Program-made: the position numbers and the translations under genes
Shown here: positions 8,436 through 18,043 of the stretch, one piece after another
How the letters are laid out: each line of letters opens with the position of its first letter
How positions within the stretch are numbered: position 1 is the first letter of the stretch
From: Pseudoalteromonas luteoviolacea H33-S
GTDB taxonomy: Bacteria > Pseudomonadota > Gammaproteobacteria > Enterobacterales > Alteromonadaceae
Length of the DNA stretch: 64,000 bases
Reading direction: 5' to 3'
NCBI RefSeq assembly: GCF_001625695.1
Contig: NZ_AUXY01000078.1
Location: 40,479-104,478, forward strand
Notes under the pieces: generated by a model
What the model was told of the DNA's origin: nothing
Databases searched by the model: none
The model's input: only the letters and a program-made list of their open reading frames with translations

Positions 8436-9422
8436 ATGAGCAGCGATTTCACCTATTCAATTAAGACTATTCGATTTGATGAGCATTATTCACCTTCAAA
8501 CGATACGCGCCTTACTACAAACTTTGCTAATTTGGCGCGTGGTGAAGTACGTCAGGAAAACCTTCGTAAAGCAATTAACATGATCAATAACTGCTTTAAC
8601 AGTCTCGCAAATTGGGATAACCCAAACAAAGACCGTTACTCAGTTGAAATTGATATTGTGCACGTTGACATTGATGTTGAGGGTAATGGTGAAACTTTCC
8701 CAACTATCGAAGTACTAAAAACATACATTGTTGATCACCATACGAATAAGCGTATCGAAGGTATTGTAGGTAATAACTTCTCATCGTATGTCCGTGACTA
8801 CGATTTCAGCGTGCTACTGCGTAAACACAATGAAGGTAAAGATCATTTTTCTGTGCCAGAAAATTATGGTGAATTGCACGGTAAAATGTTCCAAGACTTC
8901 ATTAGTTCAAGTGCTTATAAAGAAAGCTTTAGCAAGCCGCCAGTAATTTGTTTATCTGTATCAGACAACAAAACTTATTATCGTACAAGTAACGAGCACC
9001 CAATTTTAGGTGTTGAATACACGCCAAATGAATCATCACTGACAGAGCAGTATTTCAAAACAATGGGCATGGAAGTACGTTACTTTATGCCTGAAAACAG
9101 TGTTGCTCCGTATGCATTCTTTTTCTTCGGTGACTTGTTAAATGATTACAGCACACTGGAGCTTATTAGTACGCTGAGCACCATGGAGACTTTCCAGAAG
9201 ATTTATCGTCCAGAAATTTATAATGCTAACTCGAAAGCTGGTGAAACTTATAAGCCAAGCCTGAAAAACTTAGATTGCTCTCTAACGCAAGTGGTTTATG
9301 ACCGAGAAGAGCGTGCCCGCCTTGCGATTGAACAAGGTAAGTGGTGTGAAGATAACTTCATTCAGCGACACCAGTCAACACTGGAAAAATGGGCTGCTAA
9401 CTTTGTTCAGCCGTCATTCTGA
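8436..9422 (+). CDS. mesX: DUF1852 protein, methionine synthase partner MesX
   Basis: 328 residues, no signal peptide and no membrane segment, so cytoplasmic. It belongs to DUF1852, recognised by its length, its N-terminal segment (TIRFDEHYSPSNDTRLTTNF) and its invariable position just before a core methionine synthase. Published genetics on the MesD family showed that MesD needs a DUF1852 protein and oxygen but neither methyl-folate nor cobalamin; the chemistry of DUF1852 was unknown. AAGGA precedes the ATG. The stop codon is 24 bp before mesD, so the two are co-transcribed. Control by MetR is likely from context. Confidence 0.88.
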   Translation: MSSDFTYSIKTIRFDEHYSPSNDTRLTTNFANLARGEVRQENLRKAINMINNCFNSLANWDNPNKDRYSVEIDIVHVDIDVEGNGETFPTIEVLKTYIVDHHTNKRIEGIVGNNFSSYVRDYDFSVLLRKHNEGKDHFSVPENYGELHGKMFQDFISSSAYKESFSKPPVICLSVSDNKTYYRTSNEHPILGVEYTPNESSLTEQYFKTMGMEVRYFMPENSVAPYAFFFFGDLLNDYSTLELISTLSTMETFQKIYRPEIYNANSKAGETYKPSLKNLDCSLTQVVYDREERARLAIEQGKWCEDNFIQRHQSTLEKWAANFVQPSF

Positions 9423-9446
9423 TTTTAAGGTATAGATGCATTAATT

Positions 9447-10475
9447 ATGAAAAAATTATTCCCAACTTCTACTGCTGGCAGCCTGCCAAAACCATCATGG
9501 TTGGCACAACCTGAACAGCTTTGGTCACCTTGGAAACTAGAAGGCGATGAACTGATTGCTGGTAAAAAAGACGCACTGAGAGTAACGCTGCAAGAACAAG
9601 ACAATGCAGGTATTGAAATTGTGAGTGACGGCGAACAAACTCGCCAGCACTTTGTCACCACATTCATCGAAAACTTGAGCGGTGTTGATTTTGAAAATAA
9701 AAAGACAGTCAGAATTCGTGACCGCTACGACGCCAGTGTACCAGGTATTATTGGCCCAGTAAGTCGCCAAAAACCGGTATTTGTTGACGATGCGAAGTTT
9801 TTGCGCTCGCAAACAGATCAGCCAATAAAATGGGCGCTACCAGGGCCGATGACCATGGTAGATACGCTTTATGATGACTATTATCAAGATCGTAAAACCC
9901 TGGCGTTCGAATTTGCTAAAGCATTGAATGAAGAAGCAAAAGAGCTAGAAGCTGCTGGCGTTAATATCATTCAGTTTGATGAACCTGCGTTCAATGTGTT
10001 CCTTGATGAAGTGAATGAATGGGGTATCGAAGCACTTGAAATTGCAACCCAAGGGCTTAAGTGCGAAACCGCCGTACACATTTGCTATGGCTACGGCATC
10101 AAAGCAAATACCGATTGGAAGAAAACGCTAGGCAATGAGTGGCGCCACTATGAAAGAACATTCCCAGCCATTCAGCAATCTAGTATCGATATTATTTCTT
10201 TAGAATGTCATAACGGTCGAGTGCCGCTTGAAGTACTGTCATTACTGAAAGGCAAAAAGGTGATGGTTGGCGCTATTGATGTGGCTACTAATGATATCGA
10301 AACGCCTGAAGAAGTCGCTGATACCATTCGTGAAGCACTTAAATATGTCGATGCCGACAAACTCTACCCTTGCACGAACTGCGGCATGGCACCGCTATCG
10401 CGAGAAGTGGCGAGAGGCAAACTACAGGCTTTAGCCGCTGGAGCAGAAATAGTAAGACAAGAGCTCTCTGCATAA
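9447..10475 (+). CDS. mesD: Folate-independent core methionine synthase MesD
   Basis: 342 residues, about half the length of cobalamin-independent MetE (about 750), because the N-terminal folate-binding half is absent: it is a core-MetE protein. The zinc/homocysteine ligands expected from MetE are visible: His211 and Cys213 (HICYGYG), Glu253 (SLECHNGR) and Cys312 (NCGMAPLSR). The substrate-binding start LFPTSTAGSLPKPSWL is also typical. The pairing with DUF1852 places it in the aerobic MesD family, which methylates homocysteine using an unidentified, oxygen-dependent methyl source. It is the last gene of the mesXD operon, closed by a strong terminator. Confidence 0.88.
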   Translation: MKKLFPTSTAGSLPKPSWLAQPEQLWSPWKLEGDELIAGKKDALRVTLQEQDNAGIEIVSDGEQTRQHFVTTFIENLSGVDFENKKTVRIRDRYDASVPGIIGPVSRQKPVFVDDAKFLRSQTDQPIKWALPGPMTMVDTLYDDYYQDRKTLAFEFAKALNEEAKELEAAGVNIIQFDEPAFNVFLDEVNEWGIEALEIATQGLKCETAVHICYGYGIKANTDWKKTLGNEWRHYERTFPAIQQSSIDIISLECHNGRVPLEVLSLLKGKKVMVGAIDVATNDIETPEEVADTIREALKYVDADKLYPCTNCGMAPLSREVARGKLQALAAGAEIVRQELSA

Positions 10476-10497
10476 CTTCTTCGATTATCTTTCACAT

Positions 10498-10534
10498 AAC
10501 CAACAAACGGACTCTCCGTTTGTTGGTTTTATTT
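10498..10534 (+). terminator. Strong intrinsic terminator after mesD
   Basis: A perfect 14-bp stem (AACCAACAAACGGA and its complement) with a CTC loop, followed by TTTTATTTATTTTA. It separates mesXD from the exporter gene. Confidence 0.9.
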
Positions 10535-10563
10535 ATTTTAATTAAACGTTGTTGATTTACACT

Positions 10564-11388
10564 ATGATAGAGTTTTTAAGCAATAATATTTCAACACTCA
10601 TCGCGCTGGTTGCAACAGGTGCATTTGCGGGGGTTTTGGCAGGCTTGCTAGGGGTGGGCGGTGGTATCGTTATTGTGCCGGTGCTATTTTTTGTTTTCCA
10701 AGGCTTTGGCGTGTCGCCTGAGTCAGCCATGGTCATTGCAACCGCAACCTCGTTAGCGACAATTATTCCAACTTCTATCAGCTCAATTCGCTCGCACAAT
10801 CAAAAAGGCAATGTCGATTTTGATCTGTTAAAGCGCTGGGCTGTGTTTATCTTTATCGGTGTTTTGGTAGGAAGTTGGTTGGTAACACGCGTCAATGGTA
10901 CTTGGTTGACTGGATTATTTGGTATTATCGCGACCTTGTCAGCTCTGAATATGATGTTTCGAACGGGAAAATCAGCTTTATTTCAATCCCTGCCCGGTAA
11001 AGCAGGACAAGCGACAATGGGTACCTCAATTGGATTATTCAGTTCAATGGTAGGCATTGGTGGGGGGACTATTTCTGTTCCACTACTCACGCTATATAAC
11101 TATCCAGCTCATAAAGCTGTGGGGACAGCCGCTGCAATCGGGTTAATTATCTCTTTGCCAGGCGCTGCGACCATGCTCATTTTAGGCCAATCACCTGCTG
11201 ATGCACCTATCGGCACGTTTGGGCTTGTTAACCTCGTTGCGTTCTTATGTATTGTGCCTTTAACTGTGTTGTTTGCGCCAGTTGGTGCATCACTCGCTGC
11301 TAAACTAGACGCAGTAAAACTCAAGAAAGTGTTTTCTGTTGTGTTGCTTATCACAGGCATACGCATGTTATTACAATTATTTTTGTAA
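10564..11388 (+). CDS. TauE/SafE (DUF81) family membrane exporter
   Basis: 274 residues with about eight hydrophobic helices. The two DUF81 repeats each start with a glycine-rich motif: GLLGVGGGIVIVPVL (about residues 29-43) and SMVGIGGGTISVPLLTLY (about 162-179), as in sulfite/organosulfur exporters. I place the start at the ATG at 10564 rather than at an in-frame TTG at 10549, because the shorter form begins directly before the first helix. It lies behind a strong terminator, so it probably has its own promoter. Members export sulfite, sulfoacetate or related anions; its nearness to a sulfur amino-acid locus fits a sulfur-related role, but the substrate is unknown. Confidence 0.85.
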   Translation: MIEFLSNNISTLIALVATGAFAGVLAGLLGVGGGIVIVPVLFFVFQGFGVSPESAMVIATATSLATIIPTSISSIRSHNQKGNVDFDLLKRWAVFIFIGVLVGSWLVTRVNGTWLTGLFGIIATLSALNMMFRTGKSALFQSLPGKAGQATMGTSIGLFSSMVGIGGGTISVPLLTLYNYPAHKAVGTAAAIGLIISLPGAATMLILGQSPADAPIGTFGLVNLVAFLCIVPLTVLFAPVGASLAAKLDAVKLKKVFSVVLLITGIRMLLQLFL

Positions 11389-11813
11389 GGCAGAACCTAA
11401 ACAGGAAGTAATTTTCAAGGGTATGCAAAATCAAGCTACGAGAACTGACGCTTTTATCTGCTCGGTTTTCTAGGTAGGTCAGCCACTTTAAAGTCGTTGA
11501 CCTATTTTTAGCCTCCCAAATAATCATTTAGCTTTTAAATATCAAAACCGTCAATATTCGCTTGGTCTGTGCACTTCTTTGCAAGTGATACATCGTATTA
11601 ATCGCGGCCGATAATATCTTGATCTTTTGTGTCAATCTCCAGATTGATAAACACCTCTTTCAGTTTAGGCATCATTTGTGCAACTGGATCACAAGTGAAA
11701 ATATTAACTTAGCTTAAACTGAATATTATTTGTTAACTTAACGATATGAATTTAATGAATAAATGTTCTTTTGATTGTGTTTTAAATATAACTTAATCTT
11801 GGAGAATTACTTT
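11389..11813. other. Intergenic region with a terminator hairpin
   Basis: 425 bp with no supported gene. At 11475-11504 TAGGTCA pairs with TGACCTA and is followed by TTTTT, a probable terminator for the TauE gene. The rest is AT-rich and holds the promoter of the next gene. Confidence 0.5.
11475..11509 (+). terminator. Hairpin terminator downstream of the TauE/SafE gene
   Basis: A 7-bp stem (TAGGTCA/TGACCTA) with a 16-nt loop that can pair further internally, then ATTTTTA. Confidence 0.5.
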
Positions 11814-13013
11814 ATGAAATTATCTCTTTTTGCAATGTCTACGCTTTTTGCTTCGCAAATTGCAAATGCAGGAAATTTAGTAACAAACGGGTCGTTTGAA
11901 CAGGATGTTATAAAATCGAAGTGGAAAATACTCGATTCAGTAACTGGGTGGCAAAGTGAAGGGGCGAAATTTGAAATTCAAACATCTCGCCTTGGGATCA
12001 TTAGCGCACAAGATGGTAAGCAGTACATCGAGCTCGACTCGACGTCTAATCATAGTGTATTTCAATCGCTTGCGACCGAAGCCGGAAAAGCATATGAAGT
12101 GTCATTTTATTACTCACCACGTGTGTCTGGTAATAATCAGACAAACAAGGTGGATGTTAAGTGGAATGGCACAACAGTATTAAATTTAAACGCAACGCAA
12201 AGAGGTTGGCAATCTTTCACCTTGTCTGTAGAAGCGACTTCAAGCAGTTCAGAGATCCGTTTCACGGGCACAGGTACTAACGATAGTTTAGGTGGCTTTA
12301 TTGACGACGTCGCCGTAACTGAAAAGCAAGCTTGCCACACGGGTATTTTTGGCATTAATAACTATGGTTCTGCCCAAACGGGGTATGTCTACAAGTTTGA
12401 TTTAGAGACAAACACGTATAGTGTCGTCGCGGGTGCCCAAAATACGGCGTCCAATATTGCTAGCCACAATGGCAAGTTGTATTTTATGGAGCAGCTAGAC
12501 TCAGGCACAAAAGCGTCAAAGCTTTGGTCACTAGATTTAGAAACTGGTGTGCAGGTTGCTGAGGCAGATGCCAAATCTTGGCCAATTTATCGTTCTGCTG
12601 TCACCGAAAGTGGCCAGTCCTTGCGTGCTACGAGCAAAACCTACATGTATGACTACAACTTACAAACGGGTGAAAAAACCGTGTTGGGTAAGATGCGTTA
12701 CTCAGGCGACTCTTTTTCTCATGGTGACATTGCTTACTCTGCTGATAACAACACTCTGTACGTATTAACGGGTAAATCCCTGTATACAATCGATGATGCT
12801 TCTATGGCGTTAACTTGGATTGGCGACCATGGTATTAACTGGGCATCTGGTTTAGCTATTTCAGATGACGGTACATTGTATGTGTCGGGAAGAGTTTCAG
12901 GTGAAAACGCAAAAATTTATAGTGTTGATCCTCAAACAGCAGCGGCTACTTATGTTATGGATGCACCAGAGCATATTAATGATTTAACGTTTGTAGATAA
13001 TTATTGTCATTAA
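11814..13013 (+). CDS. Secreted protein with a DUF642/galactose-binding-like N-terminal domain
   Basis: 399 residues from the ATG at 11814, which has GGAGAAT upstream and opens directly into a signal peptide ending ANA; an upstream in-frame start at 11775 would bury it. After the signal, residues about 20-170 have the beta-sandwich signature GNLVTNGSFEQ ... GGFIDDVAVTE seen in DUF642 and CBM-like galactose-binding domains. The C-terminal half has repeats such as YKFDLETNTY, LWSLDLETGVQ and LYTIDDASMA, which look like a beta-propeller. Probably a secreted or surface carbohydrate-associated protein; no enzyme motif was seen. The gene stands alone. Confidence 0.75.
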   Translation: MKLSLFAMSTLFASQIANAGNLVTNGSFEQDVIKSKWKILDSVTGWQSEGAKFEIQTSRLGIISAQDGKQYIELDSTSNHSVFQSLATEAGKAYEVSFYYSPRVSGNNQTNKVDVKWNGTTVLNLNATQRGWQSFTLSVEATSSSSEIRFTGTGTNDSLGGFIDDVAVTEKQACHTGIFGINNYGSAQTGYVYKFDLETNTYSVVAGAQNTASNIASHNGKLYFMEQLDSGTKASKLWSLDLETGVQVAEADAKSWPIYRSAVTESGQSLRATSKTYMYDYNLQTGEKTVLGKMRYSGDSFSHGDIAYSADNNTLYVLTGKSLYTIDDASMALTWIGDHGINWASGLAISDDGTLYVSGRVSGENAKIYSVDPQTAAATYVMDAPEHINDLTFVDNYCH

Positions 13014-13438
13014 TTCGTATTTATAAAAATAGCCAAGGAGTCGGCTGTCACTTTTAGCATGGTGACTGTGCTTTAGGTGACGTTAGAGGTATCCGCCTTC
13101 TATTCGTTTATAAGTTTGTTGACACGGCCATGATAATGCAACAAGCGCTGGTAAATAATGAGAGCCACTGCGCTCAGTTATAGCCTTTACGTGAGGCACT
13201 TAATTATAGTCCAGATAACAGTCTTAATTATAAGTATCAGTAGGTGACTGATGGGTGTTGAATAGGTTACGACACTCTAACTTAGAGAAATGCGTGAGCT
13301 GATATAAACACTCTAAGGAGGCTGAAAAGGCCTCTATCACCTCGATTAAAATAGGCCAGTCAGATCACATGACTGGCCTTGAAACTGCTATCGATATTGA
13401 TTCAAATAACAATGCAGCCTTTTCGGTCAAGTCATAAC
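13014..13438. other. Intergenic region between convergent genes
   Basis: 425 bp. Only a hairpin at 13354-13378 is recognisable; no open frame in it has both a ribosome binding site and protein-like content. Confidence 0.5.
13354..13378 (-). terminator. Hairpin terminator for the gene at 13439-14263
   Basis: GGCCAGTCA pairs perfectly with TGACTGGCC around a 7-nt loop; on the minus strand it is followed by TATTTTAA. Confidence 0.65.
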
Positions 13439-14263
13439 TCAATGCTCGGCATATCGACAAGTCATCGTGACTGTATAGTAGGGCATAGTGCCATAAAAAT
13501 TCTGTATACAGTTGTAAGATAGATTCGATACATACTCCCTGATTGAGTCACTTCTCAGCCTAGACTCACTGCTGGAGGTATCATAAGGGTATTTAGCAAT
13601 CACTTGTCTATCATCATCGTAGTCAAATAACACATCGGTCATTTCTTCGCAGTTATATTGTGTTTTTACACACACAGAAGTCGGCACCATTCTGCTTAAA
13701 TAGCCTTTTTTGACATAATAAAAATGAAGTTTGGGTGAAGACGATTCTTCTGTTTTAGAGAGTATTTCATCGGCGATTTTATTCACCAAAGCTGAACCAG
13801 CAGCCGCTGCTGCACTATTGATAAAGTTTGCGCTCGCATCAGGTTTGGTTCCAGCTGCAGGTTCTCGATGATTTCGTCGGTTGGAAGACATAGGCACAAA
13901 CGATGATGTGTCAGCCTGCTGGTCAACTGGTACGTTCATAGGTGTGCATTCGTCCCCAGAGGTTAAACAGGGTTCATCCTCAACCCAGTATATCTGATAC
14001 AACTTTCGATTCTGAACGGCTTTGACAAAGTCCCTTAGTACATTGACCCGAAAAGATTCACTCTTGCAATACGCTAGCTCACACTGTGTACCAAATGTAA
14101 TGCCATTAAGCTTGCGTGTATTATTATGTGCTAGTTTTACATCCAGCTGCATAGTATAGCCTTGTGAGTCGAAGTAAATAAATGGTTCGTATTCACGCTG
14201 GCCTTCAGCAGCAACAGAGCAAGATAAAAATACACCGGATAATCCAGCAAGATATGATTTCAT
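13439..14263 (-). CDS. Exported protein of unknown function
   Basis: 274 residues with a signal peptide (about 1-19, ending SVAAEG) and a good AAGGAG ribosome binding site. The mature protein contains six or more cysteines (for example in CELAYCKSE and EPCLTSGDECT) that could form disulfides in the periplasm. A low-complexity central part (about 115-165) includes an alanine-rich stretch, NSAAAAAGSALVNKIA. I recognise no domain. The gene is monocistronic, with a terminator after it and a long upstream region. Confidence 0.6.
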   Translation of the reverse strand: MKSYLAGLSGVFLSCSVAAEGQREYEPFIYFDSQGYTMQLDVKLAHNNTRKLNGITFGTQCELAYCKSESFRVNVLRDFVKAVQNRKLYQIYWVEDEPCLTSGDECTPMNVPVDQQADTSSFVPMSSNRRNHREPAAGTKPDASANFINSAAAAAGSALVNKIADEILSKTEESSSPKLHFYYVKKGYLSRMVPTSVCVKTQYNCEEMTDVLFDYDDDRQVIAKYPYDTSSSESRLRSDSIREYVSNLSYNCIQNFYGTMPYYTVTMTCRYAEH

Positions 14264-14942
14264 AGTACAGACTCCTTCTGTATGTTGTTTACTAAGTGTT
14301 ATTTAGTGTAAATAAAATGAGCTTGTCAATTGAGCTAGGGCCCCATTGCTAACGGACAATTTTATATTGCAGTTAATCGATGTTTGAGTGGGGATATGTG
14401 TAACCTATCTATTTGTTCAGGAAATCAAATTGATTTATAGGCTGCTTGCCAGAGAGGTCGAAGTTTGCATCGATAGAAATCATGTGATTTTTCACGGCGT
14501 TTCATTATTGGGCAAGTAAAGACAAATCCACATCCCCATTTTAGAGACGTTTTTTTGAAAAATATAGGCAGGCTATTTGTGAAAAATGCTCATGACAACT
14601 GTCATGTCACAAATACGATATCTAATGATGATAAAGATGCGCTCTATGCTGAATTGAAGGAAAAAATGGCTCGCCATGGTGCTCCCATTTCTATAGGTTC
14701 AAGATGATGTGCGTGCAAGTACACTGTCGTAAATAGCTACCTTACTAATATGCCTAGGGTAGCTTCACTTTCTGCAATATTGTCTTTTTCACCAATCAAA
14801 TCAAAATCGTAATTTAATGTAATTGCGTGTAATACCTTTTTCACACCATCGGTGCAAACCTTATAAGTGCTACAAACCGTCAGATACACATCATTATGGA
14901 ATGTTCATAGTTGGCCAAGCCACTAGAAATTGGGATATTGAA
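14264..14942. other. Long intergenic region, possibly with a gene remnant
   Basis: About 680 bp. A plus-strand frame open from 14477 to a TGA at 14705-14707 has protein-like content (for example LYAELKEKMARHGAPIS), but its only start choices are TTG without a convincing ribosome binding site. It may be the tail of a lost gene. The rest holds the divergent promoters. Confidence 0.3.
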
Positions 14943-16484
14943 ATGAAAACACCGTCTAAAAAATTAATGTTCACAAGCGCTATCGCGCTATCAATTGTGC
15001 AGCTTACAGCCTGTTATAATTCGGCAAACACGAGAACAGACGCGACTGCTTCAGCAAATGCTTATGTTCAGGGTGTGCCTGCAAACACTTATGACTGCCA
15101 AGTAGACCCGAATTGGATCACGAGTCCCTCGTTTCCACAGGAAGTTAAAAAGAGTGGACCTGATGGTTCATCAAACTTTTGTGACTTTTATCAGTTTTCG
15201 ACGCAAGCCTATTTGTACTTGATGTCGCCATCTTCTGAAAATCCAGCGCTGAGAAATTTTCAGGTTGATGCTAACTATCCGTTGCTTGAATTTAACGATG
15301 ACACCCTCAACACGCCAGCCAACTCTTGTGACAGTATAAAAAGCCCGAAAAGCTTAAGAACGTCGCTACAAAAGTCATCGATTTCTACTGGCCAAGCGGG
15401 AGGCGGTGCTTCAATTTACGCACAAGATGGCAATGTTGTGTATTACGACGTGAGATTTAATAAATCACTGTGTGATTTGTCTGCCAGTGCTGTGGAGCTG
15501 GGAAAAAAGGGGATTATCAATTTTCCATCCGGTACTACAGAACTCAAGTTTGCTTGGAAAGTATTGAGTGAGCGTGAAAAAAGCTCTAATAGCTTTGTTA
15601 CCCAACAACAAATGATTGATGGTCAGCCACAAACGCTGGGTTTGCTTGGGATGCATATTGCTGTCGCAACAGAGGACCATCCTGAATTCGTTTGGGCAAC
15701 TTATGAGTACAAAGCAAACTCTCCGACATGTGATGCGCAAGGTGAGCAGGCTATGCCATGGCTATTCGCCGAAAATACTTGTACAGCAGGTTTACCAGAC
15801 AGTTTAAACAGTGATCCTGATACGTGTAAATTCAACCAACCAGAGTTAAAGAATGGGCCTGCGACAGGAGCACCTACGAATATTTGTGTGGTTTATCCAT
15901 ATGGAACGGCTTCAGGTGACCACAAAGCGGGAGAAAATTTAGCTAATATCGTGTCACAGAATGCGCATTTGTATGAGGCACTTTCAACGACAAACGCTTC
16001 TCCTGATGTGCAGAGGTTAAACAATTACTTCAATGTGGGTGCTATCTGGGTGAGTGATACTGCGAAAAGTTCTGGTGGCATAGGTGTCCCGAATGAACGC
16101 GGATCTTTACGATTGGCAAATAGTGTCGCTGAAACTGATTTTCAACATGTTAATTTGAACAATGAGTTTTCCAGTAACTGCTTTGGCTGTCATGAGTATT
16201 CAGGGACAGGGCAAAAGATGAGTAATAACATTACCAGCCAAAAACTGAGCCATAGCTTTATCGACATTGTAACAGGCCAAGGAAAAGCGGCAGATGTGAA
16301 TGCAATTAGCCAAATTACGTCAAATGATTTTGCGGCACTCATTTGTGGTGGCGATCCATCGCAAAAAGACAAGGCAAAACGTAAGGGCACGTGTAAAAAT
16401 GCCAGAAGCTACCTCAAGTGGAATGGGAATTGGACAAATATTAATACATCGGCGGGCTCTGTGTGTGGTTGTGAGGTGGAGTAA
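14943..16484 (+). CDS. Lipoprotein with a single CxxCH haem-binding-type motif
   Basis: 513 residues from the ATG at 14943; this start opens into a lipoprotein signal peptide with lipobox LTAC, while the earlier in-frame start at 14823 would not. No known domain covers the first 400 residues, which have several cysteines (for example SNFCDFYQF, ENTCTAGLP, PDTCKFNQP). Near the C-terminus NCFGCHEYSG (Cys413, Cys416, His417) is a c-type haem attachment motif, and a downstream CGCEVE ends the protein. It could be a mono-haem cytochrome-like protein held in the envelope. The gene stands alone, convergent with the chitinase. Confidence 0.65.
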   Translation: MKTPSKKLMFTSAIALSIVQLTACYNSANTRTDATASANAYVQGVPANTYDCQVDPNWITSPSFPQEVKKSGPDGSSNFCDFYQFSTQAYLYLMSPSSENPALRNFQVDANYPLLEFNDDTLNTPANSCDSIKSPKSLRTSLQKSSISTGQAGGGASIYAQDGNVVYYDVRFNKSLCDLSASAVELGKKGIINFPSGTTELKFAWKVLSEREKSSNSFVTQQQMIDGQPQTLGLLGMHIAVATEDHPEFVWATYEYKANSPTCDAQGEQAMPWLFAENTCTAGLPDSLNSDPDTCKFNQPELKNGPATGAPTNICVVYPYGTASGDHKAGENLANIVSQNAHLYEALSTTNASPDVQRLNNYFNVGAIWVSDTAKSSGGIGVPNERGSLRLANSVAETDFQHVNLNNEFSSNCFGCHEYSGTGQKMSNNITSQKLSHSFIDIVTGQGKAADVNAISQITSNDFAALICGGDPSQKDKAKRKGTCKNARSYLKWNGNWTNINTSAGSVCGCEVE

Positions 16485-16591
16485 AGCGCGGTTTTATTAG
16501 TCTAATTTGTATGGCGAGTAGAGGTGCTGTAAACATTCTCGTACTCGCCTTTTTTATACAAATATGAGCAGTTAAAGTTTTCTAGTAGAGG

Positions 16592-18043
16592 TTACTGGCA
16601 CGCACTGATAAATTGCCACACCTGCCAGCGGCCTGAATATTGTGCAGGGTGTTGATTACTTGAATACCACTTGGCCTCGTATAAACGATTGTCCACTTGT
16701 ACTCGATCGCCTCTAAGATAGACATCTTCGGCGCGCCAATTTGCAATCCCTTTGCACACACCATCCCCTGGATTGGAGTTTCCTAACCATTTATTTCCGA
16801 TACCGTAATTCATCGCGCTAAGAATATCGCCATTGTCTTGTGCATATTCCCAAGCAAATATGCCTCCTAAATTACTGGTTACTGCGTATTGGGCTTTTTT
16901 AATCACACTGGCAGGGTGGTCAAAGCCGACGAAGGCGGCATCGCTTTCTCTCCAAGCATAGTGACAATCACAGTCTGTATCGTAGCGGATAATAAAGCCA
17001 TTGATCCCTTGACCATTTTGGCCGATGACTTCATTGACTATGCGGGTGTAAGTGCCTACACCTTCTTCATCCCATGGCTGAACCGCTTTAGGAAATAGCC
17101 CTGTTGCTTGCCCGCCGATATGCGTACCTGAGGCACTTAAACTGACACCATCAAACCCTCGTGCATATTTGGCTACACCAACAACCAGTTTATTGGCAGG
17201 GACGCTTTTATTGAGCAGATTTTGCACCCCTTGCATGACCCCATGAGCGGCGATGTTTTCACTGTGTGCATCTAAAGAGGTATGGTGGCCAATGTTACTT
17301 TTAGACCAGCCGCCAAAAAAGTCGTATGTCATTAAAAAGATGTAGTCAAGATAAGGAGCTGCACGTTCGTAATCTATGTTCCGGACATTATTTGCATGAG
17401 TACCTATAGCACTGGTGATCGAGTACTTTCTGCCAAGTTCTACTTCTAAGGCATCGAAGGCTGCTCTTAAGTCTTGCATTAAATCGGCATAGTGACCGCC
17501 TTCTGCTGGTGTATTTGGCCATTCCCAATCGATATCAATGCCATCAAAAGCACGATGTGCACGCAGATAATCGACGACAGACTGAACAAAGATTTGTCTC
17601 GCTTGTGGATCTTTCGCCATAGGGGGGAATGTATCCGAGCCGCCCCAGCCACCGACTGAAGGTAGAATTTTGAGATGAGGGTATTTTTGCTTTAACTGTA
17701 AAAACTTGGCTGCAAATTGCTTATCCACAGTGGTCTCGTCCTCTGCGAGGACATAGTCGGGTTTATTGGCACATACCGAGGCGTCATTTGGGAGCTGTCC
17801 TGGCCCACACGCCCTTAAAAACGCGTATAAAATATGGGTTAAATTATCTCCTGGCACGTTATCAATGGAGCTTGGATCTGACCAGTTAGCTATGTAGGTA
17901 CCAACCACCTTGTTGCTTGTTTGCTTAAACGGCTGGTGGGTGCCAGTAAATTCTTGATACTGATCTTGTGCATAAGAAAAATGAGTTACAGACATTAATA
18001 TCAGGCCAAGTAACCCTGCGCTATTAAATTTATATACTTTCAT
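16592..18043 (-). CDS. Secreted GH18 chitinase with C-terminal chitin-binding domain
   Basis: 483 residues with a signal peptide ending SYAQ (about residue 25). The GH18 catalytic motif DGIDIDWEWP holds Asp167, Asp170, Asp172 and the proton donor Glu174; SVGGWGG (129-135) is the second conserved GH18 strand. A CBM5/12 (ChtBD3) module covers about residues 428-483, with aromatic residues in NWRAEDVYLRGDRV and QVWQF. The enzyme hydrolyses chitin outside the cell, a common marine trait. Its C-terminal module resembles that of the protease at 55893-57527. It is a single gene with an AGGGATAC ribosome binding region. Confidence 0.92.
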   Translation of the reverse strand: MKVYKFNSAGLLGLILMSVTHFSYAQDQYQEFTGTHQPFKQTSNKVVGTYIANWSDPSSIDNVPGDNLTHILYAFLRACGPGQLPNDASVCANKPDYVLAEDETTVDKQFAAKFLQLKQKYPHLKILPSVGGWGGSDTFPPMAKDPQARQIFVQSVVDYLRAHRAFDGIDIDWEWPNTPAEGGHYADLMQDLRAAFDALEVELGRKYSITSAIGTHANNVRNIDYERAAPYLDYIFLMTYDFFGGWSKSNIGHHTSLDAHSENIAAHGVMQGVQNLLNKSVPANKLVVGVAKYARGFDGVSLSASGTHIGGQATGLFPKAVQPWDEEGVGTYTRIVNEVIGQNGQGINGFIIRYDTDCDCHYAWRESDAAFVGFDHPASVIKKAQYAVTSNLGGIFAWEYAQDNGDILSAMNYGIGNKWLGNSNPGDGVCKGIANWRAEDVYLRGDRVQVDNRLYEAKWYSSNQHPAQYSGRWQVWQFISACQ

